Shown here in pieces: positions 1 to 9,217 of a stretch of DNA of 64,000 nucleotides (position 1 is its first letter; every line of letters starts with the position of its first letter). The notes under the pieces are model-generated. The model saw only the letters and a list, made by a program, of their open reading frames with translations. It ran no database searches and was not told the origin of the DNA. The position numbers and the translations under genes are program-made. The stretch is from Aquipluma nitroreducens. GTDB lineage: Bacteria; Bacteroidota; Bacteroidia; Bacteroidales; Prolixibacteraceae. The stretch spans positions 5,633,501 to 5,697,500 of the forward strand of contig NZ_AP018694.1 of NCBI RefSeq assembly GCF_009689585.1, in the 5' to 3' direction.

Positions 1-1062
1 ATCAGCCGACAGGTAAATGATTTTTTTAGCGTGTCCTGCACGTGAAGGAGAAACGATTTTATTGATGTGATAGATTGGATAAGAAACGCGTGTATTTTCA
101 GTTTTTGAAGCAGCCGCTGAATAATCAGGAGTTCCATCAGCCAATACTGTCACATTTTCCAACAAAGCGTCACGACGGATAGCACGCCAAATATCTGGTT
201 CTTTGTCTTTTTCCAAATCAATTACTTTAGCGTAGCAACCACCTTCGTAGTTGAATACACCATTGTCGTCCCAGCCGTGTTCGTCGTCACCAATTAAGTA
301 ACGTTTTGGGTCAGCCGAAAGAGTTGTTTTTCCTGTTCCTGATAATCCAAAGAAAATAGCAACATCACCATCTTTACCAACATTGGCAGAGCAGTGCATC
401 GAAGCAATCCCGCGTAAAGGCAGGTAGTAGTTTTGTAAAGCAAAAATACCTTTTTTCATTTCACCACCGTACCATGTTCCACCAATAACCTGCATTTTGG
501 TAGTCAGATTAAAAAGTGTAAATACTTCTGAATTTAAACCTTGTTCTTTCCAGTTAGGGTTAGATGTTTTAGATCCGTTCAATGTTACGAAATCAGGTTC
601 TCCGTAGTTAGCCAATTCGAAGTGCGAAGGACGGATAAACATGTTAGTCACAAAGTGAGCCTGCCATGCAACTTCCATAATGAAACGTACTTTCATACGA
701 GTATCTTCGTTGGTTCCGCAGAAAGTATCTACTACATACAATTTTTTTGCAGTAGAAAGCTGTTTGGTTACCAGGTCTTTGCAATGATCGAAAACTTCAG
801 GAGTAGTTGGACGGTTGATAGTGCCATCCCACCATAAATGCTCTTCGGTTACTGCATCTTTCACAAAATATTTATCTTTAGGTGAACGTCCTGTGAATTT
901 ACCAGTATCAACCGATACTGCACCTGAAGTTGTCAGTACACCTTTTTCAAAACCTTCATTGGCAGGATCAATTTCGGCCTGAAATAATTCTTCGTAAGTT
1001 GGATTATGCAAAATTTCGGCATTGGTATCAATACCATACTTTAATAGATCTGTGTTTTTCAT
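1..1062 (-). CDS. pckA: Phosphoenolpyruvate carboxykinase (ATP), C-terminally cut by the window edge
   Basis: Converts oxaloacetate plus ATP to PEP, CO2 and ADP in the cytoplasm (or the reverse, CO2-fixing direction in fermenting Bacteroidota). Translation from the ATG at 1062 gives 354 codons beginning [12 protein letters not shown] with no stop before base 1, so the rest of the family length (about 530 residues) lies to the left. Visible hallmarks are FTGRSPKDK near the N-terminus, the [12 protein letters not shown] segment, the kinase-1a phosphate loop [11 protein letters not shown] and the metal-binding LIGDDEHGW. These identify the ATP-type rather than the GTP-type enzyme. It is transcribed leftward as a single unit; xerD upstream ends in its own terminator. 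The family call is secure. Confidence 0.96.
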   Translation of the reverse strand, partial: MKNTDLLKYGIDTNAEILHNPTYEELFQAEIDPANEGFEKGVLTTSGAVSVDTGKFTGRSPKDKYFVKDAVTEEHLWWDGTINRPTTPEVFDHCKDLVTKQLSTAKKLYVVDTFCGTNEDTRMKVRFIMEVAWQAHFVTNMFIRPSHFELANYGEPDFVTLNGSKTSNPNWKEQGLNSEVFTLFNLTTKMQVIGGTWYGGEMKKGIFALQNYYLPLRGIASMHCSANVGKDGDVAIFFGLSGTGKTTLSADPKRYLIGDDEHGWDDNGVFNYEGGCYAKVIDLEKDKEPDIWRAIRRDALLENVTVLADGTPDYSAAASKTENTRVSYPIYHINKIVSPSRAGHAKKIIYLSAD

Positions 1063-1250
1063 GATAAGTGTTTATAATTTAATAGTTTCAACAATACAAA
1101 AATTTTCTCGACACCAAAAATACCTTTTTTTAACCGCCGCTCAGATTGGCAAATATTAAATTAAGATCAATTCAGGCTCACTGCACAAACAACATTACCA
1201 TTTTCACACAACAAACTGATTGCCAACAAATAATACCATACGAAACAAAA

Positions 1251-1289
1251 AAAGAATGTTAAGAAATTATTAACTTCCTAACATTCTTT
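1251..1289 (-). terminator. Rho-independent terminator of xerD
   Basis: A perfect 11-bp inverted repeat (AAAGAATGTTA, 1251-1261, with TAACATTCTTT, 1279-1289) and a 17-nt loop. Read on the minus strand it is followed by a run of seven T, just 3' of the xerD stop codon. Confidence 0.8.
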
Positions 1290-1311
1290 TAAAGTAGAAT
1301 AACTATTTCAA

Positions 1312-2211
1312 CTACGATCTTGGATGAAATTGATTTAAGGTAGTCTTTAAATAATCCCGGTCAAGATGAGTATAAATCTCAGTTGTTAAAATTGATTCAT
1401 GCCCAAGCATTTCCTGAACAGCACGTAAATCAGCTCCACCGTTTATCAGGTGAGTGGCAAATGAATGACGGAAAGTATGAGGACTGATCTTTTTATCAAA
1501 TCCAGCCTTTAAAGCCAGATTTTTAATGATTGTAAAGATCATAACACGACTTAACTTTTTCCCTCTTCGGTTCAAAAATAGTATGTTCTCACTGTCTTTT
1601 GAAACTTTCAGGGTTTTACGGTAAACATCCATATACTTATTGATCTCGTCAACAGCCTTTTCACTAACCGGAACCAATCTTTCCTTATTCGATTTACCTT
1701 CAACTTTAATAAAACCCTGATCAAAAGCTAAATTAGAAATCTTCAGGTTAACAAGTTCCGAAACACGAAGTCCACAACTATACAATGTTTCAAGCATTGC
1801 TTTATTTCGCTGGCCTTCAGGCTTATTTAATTCGACGGTATCGATCATCAAATCAATTTCCTCAATGGAAAGTACATCTGGAAGTTTTCTACCAATCTTT
1901 GGAGATTCCAGTAAAGTGGTTGGATCATTGGTAACCTTTCCTTCCATAAGCAAAAACTTATAGAATGATTTAATACCAGAAATTGTTCTGGCTTGCGTCC
2001 TGGGCGAAACACCTTTGTCATTGATCCATTCTACAAATTTTTTCAAATGAGCCAATTTTACTTTTTCAGGTGCTAGTTTCTTAAGTTCTTCGTCTGCAAA
2101 TACCATCAGCTTATTTATATCATTGATATAAGCTGCGATAGAGTTTGCTGACAAACCTTTCTCCAAACGTAAGAAAGACTCAAATCCTTTTTTGCTATCT
2201 TCCCATTTCAT
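1312..2211 (-). CDS. xerD: Tyrosine recombinase XerD/XerC
   Basis: Site-specific tyrosine recombinase of 299 residues, expected to resolve chromosome dimers at dif together with FtsK, which is encoded 3 kb away. It has an N-terminal SAM-like DNA-binding domain (about residues 5-90) and a catalytic domain with the complete active site: R149 (CGLRVSE), K173, H245-x-x-R248 (SPHTFRH), H271 (LGHES) and nucleophile Y280 (IYTHL). The length and the absence of an integrase arm domain or adjacent att-like repeats favour a housekeeping Xer over a mobile-element integrase. XerC and XerD cannot be told apart securely here; XerD is the usual name for this Bacteroidota orthologue. The start is the ATG at 2211. 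Confidence 0.9.
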   Translation of the reverse strand: MKWEDSKKGFESFLRLEKGLSANSIAAYINDINKLMVFADEELKKLAPEKVKLAHLKKFVEWINDKGVSPRTQARTISGIKSFYKFLLMEGKVTNDPTTLLESPKIGRKLPDVLSIEEIDLMIDTVELNKPEGQRNKAMLETLYSCGLRVSELVNLKISNLAFDQGFIKVEGKSNKERLVPVSEKAVDEINKYMDVYRKTLKVSKDSENILFLNRRGKKLSRVMIFTIIKNLALKAGFDKKISPHTFRHSFATHLINGGADLRAVQEMLGHESILTTEIYTHLDRDYLKTTLNQFHPRS

Positions 2212-2382
2212 AATTAAAATACTTTAAATTAAAATTCTATAACAAATATTAATAATTTTGGTTTGTAAACTTTATTAAAGTAGATTTTAAATAAACTATG
2301 ATCATCCACCAAGATTACATAATTTTCACTACGAGTTTACAATCGGTTAAGTTACTGTTTTTTTTATATAAAATACCAAATC

Positions 2383-2805
2383 ATGAAAATTTTGTTAATT
2401 AATGGACCAAATTTGAATTTGTTAGGAATTCGGGAGAAGAGTATTTATGGAAATGAATCGTTTGAAAATTATTTTCAGACCCTTCGAAATGAATATCCAG
2501 ACATAGAAATGGAATATTTTCAGTCAAACATTGAAGGTGAACTTATCAACAAAATCCATGAAAGAGGGTTTACATTTGATGGAATTATTATCAATGCCGG
2601 AGCATATACACATACCTCTGTTGCAATCAGGGATGCAATATCAGGAGTAAAGGCTCCTGTAGTGGAAGTTCACATCTCCAACATCTTAACGAGAGAGAAT
2701 TTCAGGCATGAGTCTCTGATTGGCCCGGTTTGCGTTGGAAGTATCATGGGATTCGGACTTGATTCGTACAGACTTGGTATTGAAGCGATAAAGAAAACAC
2801 ATTAA
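2383..2805 (+). CDS. aroQ: 3-dehydroquinate dehydratase, type II
   Basis: Third step of the shikimate pathway: removes water from 3-dehydroquinate to give 3-dehydroshikimate. At 140 residues it has the size of the small flavodoxin-like type II enzyme (a dodecamer). The signature INGPNLNLLGIRE opens the protein, with R17 and catalytic Y22 (KSIYG). NAGAYTHTSVA supplies the active-site Asn and His, and VEVHISN and FRHES the substrate-binding residues. It is divergent from xerD, with 171 bp between the two starts, and monocistronic by appearance. The identification is unambiguous. Confidence 0.97.
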   Translation: MKILLINGPNLNLLGIREKSIYGNESFENYFQTLRNEYPDIEMEYFQSNIEGELINKIHERGFTFDGIIINAGAYTHTSVAIRDAISGVKAPVVEVHISNILTRENFRHESLIGPVCVGSIMGFGLDSYRLGIEAIKKTH

Positions 2806-2864
2806 ATATTGATGACATTTTGCACCGTATCTGGTGTTATTTACTCGATGAATGAAAATTTGTA

Positions 2865-2872
2865 TACTTTTG
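2865..2872 (+). promoter_or_regulatory. Putative Bacteroidota -7 element of pyk
   Basis: TACTTTTG matches the Bacteroidota consensus TAnnTTTG. No good TTTG -33 box sits at the usual spacing. It would give a 5' leader of roughly 110 nt before pyk. Confidence 0.45.
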
Positions 2873-2991
2873 CCGCCCTCTAAAATAAATTTTGAATTTG
2901 TGAATCAAACATGCTTGCATAACACATAAAAACTAATAAAAATGCAACTATGTGTTCGCTTAACGACAATTAAAAACAAATTTATAGGCAT

Positions 2992-4416
2992 ATGAATAAA
3001 AAGTACACCAAAATAGTAGCAACTATTTCTGATAAACGTTGCGAAGTTGAGTTTATCAAACAATTATTTGATGTTGGAATGAATGTGGCCAGACTTAATA
3101 CTGCGCACATTTCAACAGAAAGTGCATTGACGATGATCAATAATGTCCGTGCAGTTTCCGATTCTATCGCAATTTTGGTTGACACCAAAGGTCCTGAAAT
3201 CCGTACACGGAATATCGATGAACCAATTAATGTTAAATTAGGTGATATCATTAAGGTAAAGGGCGGAGATGGTCAGTCGAATCAGGAGATTATTTATGTC
3301 AGCTACGAGCACATTCAACGGGATGTTCCTGTTGGTAATTTAATATTGATTGACGATGGCGACCTGGCTCTTGAAGTAATTGAGCAGACACCCGAATATT
3401 TGGTTTGCCGCGTTGGAAACAGCGGGCAGATAAAAAACAAAAAGAGTGTAAACACACCAGGTGTAAGTGTCGATTTACCTTCAATCAGTGAGAAAGATGT
3501 CCAGTTTATTGAGTTTGCAGCCAAAAATGATGTTGATTTTATTGCACACTCTTTTGTACGGAATAAGAAAGATGTACTGGCAGTTCAGGAGATTCTTGAT
3601 CGATACAACAGCCGCATCAAAATTATTGCTAAAATCGAAAATCTGGATGGCGTAAACAATATTGATGAAATTCTTGAGCACGCATACGGTATTATGGTTG
3701 CGCGTGGTGACCTTGGAATTGAAATTTCAGCCGAAAAAATTCCGGCCATTCAACGCCGATTAATCCGGAAAGCTGTTCAGCAAAAGAGACCCGTGATTAT
3801 TGCTACCCAGATGCTGCACTCCATGATCGACAATCCAAGGCCAACACGAGCCGAAGTGAGCGATGTTGCAACTGCTATTTACGACAGAACCGATGCGATT
3901 ATGCTTTCAGGAGAAACTGCCTATGGTAATTATCCCGTTGAATCGGTAAAAGTGATGTCGAAAATTGCCCTTGAAGTTGAAGCCAGCAAAGACAAACGCA
4001 ATGATTTGCCCGTTCCGCGCCTCGACAATGAGACTTCGGCCTTCCTTGCTGAAGCTGCAGTACTGGCCTCGAAAGAGCTAAAAGTAAAGGCTATTGTTAC
4101 CGATACTCTTACCGGAAAGATTGCCCGTTATATTGCTGCATTCAGAGGTGCTATACCTGTATATGCCAAGTGCCACAACGGAAGGGTAAAACGGGAGCTG
4201 GCTCTTTCGTATGGTGTTTTTCCGAGTGAAATTCAATCGAAGAAAAACAAGCATAAATTGATTGAGACCTCGCTACTTGATTTGGTTGAACGGGATCTGA
4301 TTACGGATAAAGACACAGTTGTTTACGTTGGTGGAAACTTCGGTGTTGGCGGCGGGACATCGTTTATTGAGATTGCCTCGGTTGAACAAATGACTTACGC
4401 AAAAATGAAAAGCTAA
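2992..4416 (+). CDS. pyk: Pyruvate kinase
   Basis: Final ATP-yielding step of glycolysis, PEP + ADP to pyruvate + ATP; cytoplasmic tetramer by family. The 474 residues match the normal length. Visible are the N-terminal NTAHIS substrate segment, the B-domain insertion (about residues 70-165), the catalytic lysine region IIAKIENLDG, MVARGDLGIE (metal binding), and the family signature RPTRAEVSDVATA followed by IMLSGETAYGNYPVE. The C-terminal allosteric domain is present. The ATG at 2992 lies directly upstream of the conserved KIVATIS strand. Together with pckA in this window it gives both directions of the PEP node. Confidence 0.97.
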   Translation: MNKKYTKIVATISDKRCEVEFIKQLFDVGMNVARLNTAHISTESALTMINNVRAVSDSIAILVDTKGPEIRTRNIDEPINVKLGDIIKVKGGDGQSNQEIIYVSYEHIQRDVPVGNLILIDDGDLALEVIEQTPEYLVCRVGNSGQIKNKKSVNTPGVSVDLPSISEKDVQFIEFAAKNDVDFIAHSFVRNKKDVLAVQEILDRYNSRIKIIAKIENLDGVNNIDEILEHAYGIMVARGDLGIEISAEKIPAIQRRLIRKAVQQKRPVIIATQMLHSMIDNPRPTRAEVSDVATAIYDRTDAIMLSGETAYGNYPVESVKVMSKIALEVEASKDKRNDLPVPRLDNETSAFLAEAAVLASKELKVKAIVTDTLTGKIARYIAAFRGAIPVYAKCHNGRVKRELALSYGVFPSEIQSKKNKHKLIETSLLDLVERDLITDKDTVVYVGGNFGVGGGTSFIEIASVEQMTYAKMKS

Positions 4417-4433
4417 TCAAAGGTTATAGAAAT

Positions 4434-4463
4434 AAAAAAGGGTGCTTAACGGCACCCTTTTTT
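4434..4463. terminator. Bidirectional terminator between pyk and the lolA-like gene
   Basis: A perfect 12-bp stem (AAAAAAGGGTGC, 4434-4445, with GCACCCTTTTTT, 4452-4463) and a 6-nt loop, with A-runs and T-runs on both flanks. It lies between two convergent genes. Confidence 0.9.
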
Positions 4464-4481
4464 GTTGTCTCATGTTTCCAC

Positions 4482-5132
4482 TTATCGCATATCAACAACT
4501 TCAATTCCTTTGTATTTTTTCGCATCAAAAACAAAATCGGCATCGGCGTAAGAGCCATCCGTTTTTAATTGGGTAACGATTACATTGATCGTATTTCCAT
4601 CTTTACCATTCATGATTGCCCCATGTATCAACATCTTTTGTTTATCAATCATGAGTTTTATTTTCTGAATATCTCCTGATGGTTTTTGAGGAGTCAATTC
4701 GATGTTATAAACCGGAACTCCAGCATCAACCGACTCATTCAGAAATTTATAATTAAATCCCTTTTCATAAATGGTGAAAATTTTAGCCGGATCCATTAGT
4801 TCATCTGTTGATTCATCCAGATCAGCAATTGTAACCTCGTTCGAATTGACCATATAAGTCCAGATCGTTTTACCATCGCAAATCATCTGCGTTCCCAACT
4901 GCGGAATATTCAATTTGTATTTTTTGCCTTTCAACACAATAGAGCCAACACTTTTATCCTTTACATTTTCTACTTTATTTTCCATCTCGTATGAAAACTT
5001 GGCATCAAGCGACGTCAGCGACTGCATTGTTTTTGTAACCTTTTCCAAAATTTCTTTTGCTTTTGTATCCTGCTGAGAATATCCAGTCAAAACAAAAACA
5101 GAAAAAAGGGAAATTAAAATTAATTGCTTCAT
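4482..5132 (-). CDS. lolA: LolA-like outer-membrane lipoprotein carrier
   Basis: Periplasmic carrier that by family shuttles lipoproteins from the inner to the outer membrane. It has 216 residues from the ATG at 5132. A longer reading from 5165 would put 11 residues before a perfect signal peptide (MKQLILISLFSVFVLTGYSQ), so the internal ATG was chosen. The mature part begins with a helix containing KAKEILEKVTKTMQSL and carries the LolA-type strand series (KFSYEMEN, GSIVLKGKKYKLN, ICDGKTIWTYM, NEVTIADLD). It lies 19 bp downstream of ftsK on the same strand, a pairing often seen in Bacteroidota. Substrate preference cannot be read from sequence. Confidence 0.85.
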   Translation of the reverse strand: MKQLILISLFSVFVLTGYSQQDTKAKEILEKVTKTMQSLTSLDAKFSYEMENKVENVKDKSVGSIVLKGKKYKLNIPQLGTQMICDGKTIWTYMVNSNEVTIADLDESTDELMDPAKIFTIYEKGFNYKFLNESVDAGVPVYNIELTPQKPSGDIQKIKLMIDKQKMLIHGAIMNGKDGNTINVIVTQLKTDGSYADADFVFDAKKYKGIEVVDMR

Positions 5133-5151
5133 TTTATATCTTATTAAAGTT

Positions 5152-7632
5152 CTATTTGAATCCATTCAATAATTGTTCCAAACTATATTCATCCTGAATT
5201 AATACCTGCCGTGCCTTACTGCCTTCGCTCGGACCAACAATCCCGGCAGCCTCCAACTGATCCATCAACCGGCCAGCGCGGTTATATCCAATCGAAAATT
5301 TACGTTGAATCATGGAGGTAGAACCAACCTGATTCGATACAATTAGCCGGGCTGCATCATCAAACATTTCATCCCGGTTCTTCAGGTCAACATCCGGCGA
5401 TCCGCCATCAGTATCGCCCACATAATCAGGCAAGAGAAACGCTGTTGGATAACCTCTTTGCTCAGCTACAAATTCGCAAATACGTTCCACTTCAGGAGTA
5501 TCAACAAAGGCACACTGCACACGGGTCATGGTACTTCCGGTAGAAACAAGCATATCGCCTTTCCCAATCAACTGGTTAGCTCCGGGAGTATCTAAAATGG
5601 TGCGCGAGTCGATCATTGAAGCTACTTTAAAAGCAATACGTGTGGGGAAGTTAGCCTTAATCACACCCGTAATAATGTTGATTGAAGGCCGCTGGGTTGC
5701 AATAATCATGTGAATACCAACAGCACGAGCCAACTGGGCAATACGGGCAATTGGTAATTCCACCTCTTTTCCGGCAGTCATAATCAAATCAGCAAATTCA
5801 TCGACCACCACGACAATATAAGGCAAATAGCGATGACCTTTTTCCGGATTTAAACGGCGGCCAATAAATTTGGTATTATATTCGATGATATTCCTGACGT
5901 GGGCTTTTTTAAGCAAATCGTACCGAGAATCCATTTCAATATTTACTGAATTCAATGTATTTTTTACTTTCTGGATGTCGGTAATAATTGCATCTTCTTC
6001 GTCAGGCATTTTGGCCAAAAAATGTTTTTCAAGCGAAGAATAAAGATTCAACTCTACCTTTTTGGGATCAACCAATACAAATTTCAATTGCGAGGGGTGC
6101 TTTTTGTAAAGCAGTGAAGTGATGATCGCATTCAACCCAACTGATTTACCCTGACCAGTGGCACCAGCCACCAGAATGTGAGGCATTTTAGCCAGATCGA
6201 CCATGAATGTTTCATTCGAAATCGTTTTTCCCAGGGCAATTGGAAGCTCGTAAGTTGATTCCTGAAACTTTTTAGAACCGATGATTGAGCGCATCGAAAC
6301 GATTTCAGGCTTCTGGTTCGGAACTTCAATACCGATGGTTCCGCGGCCAGGAATTGGTGCAATAATACGGATTCCCAATGCTGAAAGGCTTAACGCAATA
6401 TCGTCTTCCAGATTTTTAATCTTGGCAATACGGATTCCGGGAGCCGGTACAATTTCGTACAGCGTAATGGTTGGTCCAATGGTTGCCCTGATTTTGGTAA
6501 TCTCAATTTTGTAGTGACGAAGGGTCTCAACAATCTTATTTTTGTTCGAGATCAACTCCTCATTGCTTACCTCAGCATTTCCGGAGGCATGATCGTCGAG
6601 TAAATCGATCGTTGGGTATTTGTAGGAAGACAAATCAAGTGTTGGATCGTAATCGCCCATTGCAGCAACAACATCGTCGTCGGCCAATTCATCAGCAACC
6701 TTCTCGGCGACCTGCAATTCCGGCTCTTTAACCTTTGTCTTTGGTTTTGGCGATTCAACCTCAGGCACCTGATCAAAAAGCATATCTTCAATGCTCAACT
6801 CCACATCTTTTTTCGAGACCGTATTTTCAATTTCGAAATCATCATCATCGTGAAAATCAGGATCAACAACGACTTTAACTTTATCCTCTTCTGTAATTCG
6901 TTTTGATATTGCCGGATCTTCAGTTTGCAATAACGCTTCCTGTTCGGCAACTGCCAGTGCTTCTTCAGCCAATTGCTCAGCTGTGGCTGGTTCTTTGTCC
7001 TTTTTGGCAATTACTTTTGTGAACCAAGGCAAAAATTGTCTAAACGTTACGATTAGCAATACAAACAGCAGGAATACTAAGATTAAAGTAGCTCCAATCG
7101 TTCCTAAAAATGAAGTTAACACGCTGGAAAAAATAAAGCCATACATTCCTCCAACATACAAAAAGCTATCGCTTGAAGTCACATTCAACAGCAATGCAAG
7201 CGCTATGGATGTCCAAAGCATCCAAAGAACTGAAAAGAGAAATGTTTTGAGAAACCGTATTTCTTTATACCCAAACAGGTTGAGTGCTGCAACAACAAAA
7301 ATCAGGATAAAAAAGAAGGATGGAAATCCAAATCCCAGATTAATAAATTGCTCGGCCAGATAAGCGCCACCTTTTCCGGCGAAATTCTGAACCTGAACCG
7401 AACGATCGAGGAAATCCAGAATTGGCAAGTCCAGCTTGCTTTGATCGACTGCACCTGAAAAGCCATAAGATGTAAAAGCAACAGCCAAATATCCGCTAAA
7501 CAACAGTAAAAATGCACCTAAAGTATATTTAAACTGATTGCTTTTCAAAAAATTGACTGCAACCTTGATTTTCGAAGGTCCTGCGGCCTTCACTGGTTTT
7601 TTATTGACCGGTTTCGTTATTTTCTTTGCCAT
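5152..7632 (-). CDS. ftsK: DNA translocase FtsK
   Basis: Septum-located ATP-driven DNA pump that clears the chromosome from the closing septum and activates XerCD. It has 826 residues. Four membrane segments occupy about residues 35-205, then a charged acidic linker to about 340, then the motor. Walker A GATGQGKS has its lysine at K496, Walker B VVVVDEFADL is near 610, and the IATQRPS and FRIAFKV-like RecA motifs follow. The C-terminal gamma winged helix (about 745-826) contains FSIGYNRAGRLMDQLE, the KOPS-reading domain. The start is the ATG at 7632, about 20 nt downstream of a TAACTTTG box. This is a full-length protein with no missing motif. Confidence 0.96.
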   Translation of the reverse strand: MAKKITKPVNKKPVKAAGPSKIKVAVNFLKSNQFKYTLGAFLLLFSGYLAVAFTSYGFSGAVDQSKLDLPILDFLDRSVQVQNFAGKGGAYLAEQFINLGFGFPSFFFILIFVVAALNLFGYKEIRFLKTFLFSVLWMLWTSIALALLLNVTSSDSFLYVGGMYGFIFSSVLTSFLGTIGATLILVFLLFVLLIVTFRQFLPWFTKVIAKKDKEPATAEQLAEEALAVAEQEALLQTEDPAISKRITEEDKVKVVVDPDFHDDDDFEIENTVSKKDVELSIEDMLFDQVPEVESPKPKTKVKEPELQVAEKVADELADDDVVAAMGDYDPTLDLSSYKYPTIDLLDDHASGNAEVSNEELISNKNKIVETLRHYKIEITKIRATIGPTITLYEIVPAPGIRIAKIKNLEDDIALSLSALGIRIIAPIPGRGTIGIEVPNQKPEIVSMRSIIGSKKFQESTYELPIALGKTISNETFMVDLAKMPHILVAGATGQGKSVGLNAIITSLLYKKHPSQLKFVLVDPKKVELNLYSSLEKHFLAKMPDEEDAIITDIQKVKNTLNSVNIEMDSRYDLLKKAHVRNIIEYNTKFIGRRLNPEKGHRYLPYIVVVVDEFADLIMTAGKEVELPIARIAQLARAVGIHMIIATQRPSINIITGVIKANFPTRIAFKVASMIDSRTILDTPGANQLIGKGDMLVSTGSTMTRVQCAFVDTPEVERICEFVAEQRGYPTAFLLPDYVGDTDGGSPDVDLKNRDEMFDDAARLIVSNQVGSTSMIQRKFSIGYNRAGRLMDQLEAAGIVGPSEGSKARQVLIQDEYSLEQLLNGFK

Positions 7633-7651
7633 TCTATAGTTAATTCGTGCG

Positions 7652-7659
7652 CAAAGTTA
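7652..7659 (-). promoter_or_regulatory. Putative -7 element of ftsK
   Basis: On the minus strand this reads TAACTTTG, matching TAnnTTTG. It would give a leader of about 14 nt before the ftsK ATG. No clear -33 box was found at the usual distance. Confidence 0.5.
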
Positions 7660-7913
7660 ACGAATTTTGGCTAGGTATATTTTATCACCAACTGTTTATG
7701 AAACAAAAAATTATTGGTTTTTTGATTTTTTTCGTTCATCCCTACTGGCTGTTTTAAAGCATCGATTTGAATCTTCACTTCCAACATTGATCATGATTAG
7801 ATCTCGTTCCTTTTTTTAAGTTTACCTGAAATCAGTTTCATAGATTTTAAGTTCAAAATCCATGGGATTTTAAAATAATAAGTACTGTAAACTATTTATT
7901 GCTGTATTTCTTT

Positions 7914-7959
7914 ACCCCAAACCGCGTTCGACTGAGCTCACGCCGAAGTCTGAAGGGGC
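7914..7959. repeat. Dispersed palindromic repeat, short copy
   Basis: A CCCC/GGGG-bounded element whose core at 7926-7951 (GTTCGACTGAGCTCACG and the 9 bases after it) recurs in inverted orientation at 53071-53096 with one mismatch in 26. The core centre TGAGCTCA is palindromic. Its intergenic position and second copy suggest a REP-type element. Confidence 0.7.
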
Positions 7960-8000
7960 TTTGGCTGTGAATGACGCAACTAATTAGCAATAAGATAAGT

Positions 8001-8021
8001 CCCCTTTAGGGGATTTAGGGG
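8001..8021. repeat. CCCCTTTAGGGG hairpin with extra AGGGG
   Basis: CCCC-TTTA-GGGG (8001-8012) is followed by ATTTAGGGG, so the 5' CCCC can pair with either of two GGGG tracts. Short motifs of this kind recur in Bacteroidota intergenic DNA (general knowledge); only one copy was found in this window. Confidence 0.5.
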
Positions 8022-8073
8022 TGACTAAAAATTAACTACGACATTATTTATTCTTATTACTTAGATATTGAAT

Positions 8074-9030
8074 ATGCAGAAAATAGCTGTAGTCGCATTA
8101 GGAGGAAATGCATTACTCCGCGAGAATGAAGCAGGAACCATTGAACAACAGGAAACCAATACCACCGAAACACTTGAGAATTTAATTTTCCTGATAAATG
8201 AAGGATTTGAGCTGGTGATCACCCATGGGAATGGACCGCAGGTGGGTAATATCCTGATGAGGAACGATGCTGGACAGCAATTGTATGATATTGCTCCAAT
8301 GCCTTTAGATGTTTGCGTTGCCGATTCTCAGGGCGGAATTGGCTACATGATAGAGCGAATGATCCGTAATGTTCTTCAGAAGCACGGAATCAAAAAGAAC
8401 GTCATCACGCTTGTTTCGATGACCTTAATTGATCCGAACGATCCTGCATTTTCGAACCCCACCAAAGGAATCGGCAAGATCTATTCAGAAAAAGAAGCCA
8501 AAAAACTTCAGGATGAAAAAGGCTGGATTTTTAAACCTTCAGCAAAAGCCAATGGTGGCTGGCGGAGAATGGTTTCATCGCCACAACCAGTTGATATTAT
8601 GAATCGTGAAATTATTGAAGACCTTGTTCGTGCCGGAAACATTGTGATTGCTGCCGGTGGCGGAGGAATTCCGGTTTATTTCGACGAAAACAATGATTTG
8701 CGTACTTTAGACGCAGTAATTGACAAAGATCTGGCTTCGGCCTTGCTGGCCACAAAAATAAAAGCGGACGAATTTTATATACTGACCGATGTTTCGTTTA
8801 TTTATAAAGATTTCGGAAAGCCAACTCAGGAAAAATTAGAGTTCCTGAATTATGCCGACACCATGAAATACCTGGAAGCCGGCACTTTTTCGGAAGGAAC
8901 AATGGCGCCAAAAATCAAGGCTTGTCTGTATTTCATTAAGAATGGCGGAGGGAAAAGTGTGATTACCGAGGCGAAAAAACTGGAAGACAAATCGTACGGA
9001 TCGAAAATCACAATGGAGTACGATAAATAA
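8074..9030 (+). CDS. arcC: Carbamate kinase
   Basis: Transfers phosphate from carbamoyl phosphate to ADP, giving ATP and carbamate; the energy-yielding end of arginine/citrulline degradation. It has 318 residues from the ATG at 8074; a reading from a TTG six bases earlier is less likely. Family motifs: ALGGNALL at the N-terminus, ITHGNGPQVGN, DVCVADSQGGIGYM, VIAAGGGGIPV, DKDLASALLA, and the C-terminal GTMAPKIKAC. The amino-acid kinase fold is complete. The ornithine carbamoyltransferase gene follows on the same strand after 187 bp, which fits a citrulline-to-ATP route. No arginine deiminase gene is in the window. Confidence 0.95.
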   Translation: MQKIAVVALGGNALLRENEAGTIEQQETNTTETLENLIFLINEGFELVITHGNGPQVGNILMRNDAGQQLYDIAPMPLDVCVADSQGGIGYMIERMIRNVLQKHGIKKNVITLVSMTLIDPNDPAFSNPTKGIGKIYSEKEAKKLQDEKGWIFKPSAKANGGWRRMVSSPQPVDIMNREIIEDLVRAGNIVIAAGGGGIPVYFDENNDLRTLDAVIDKDLASALLATKIKADEFYILTDVSFIYKDFGKPTQEKLEFLNYADTMKYLEAGTFSEGTMAPKIKACLYFIKNGGGKSVITEAKKLEDKSYGSKITMEYDK

Positions 9031-9039
9031 AAGGGAAAA

Positions 9040-9174
9040 GTCATTAGTCATTGGAAAAAATAAAAAAGTCAGTCATCAGATTTTCTCTTTCCCTTTTCTA
9101 ATGACTAATGTAAAGGAATAAGTCAATCGTCATTGGGAAAAAGCTTAAACGCGACTTTCCGAATGACTAATGAC
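9040..9174. repeat. Short inverted-repeat cluster between arcC and argF
   Basis: GTCATTAGTCATT (9040-9052) has an exact inverse AATGACTAATGAC at 9162-9174, and another inverse copy AATGACTAATG lies at 9100-9110. Degenerate versions occur near 9067 and 9122. The same GTCATTAG motif forms the adh/recN terminator stem at 25.4 kb. It could form a long hairpin between the two genes. Confidence 0.6.
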
Positions 9175-9217
9175 CGATTAACGCTAATTACAAAAAACAA
9201 CATTCAATATTAGAATC

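Larger units (their letters stand above)
7633..8073. other. Gene-free region between ftsK and arcC with two repeat-like elements
   Basis: Divergent intergenic stretch with no credible reading frame. Besides the ftsK promoter box it holds a REP-like palindromic element near 7914-7959 and a CCCCTTTAGGGG hairpin at 8001-8021, both listed separately. Confidence 0.6.

Noticed and set aside
1312-2211. Tyrosine recombinase as evidence of an integrated mobile element
   Set aside because: Length, complete Xer active site and absence of flanking direct repeats or phage/ICE genes fit housekeeping XerD.
8068-8073. TTG start for carbamate kinase two codons upstream
   Set aside because: The ATG at 8074 precedes the conserved N-terminus directly; the TTG adds only two residues.
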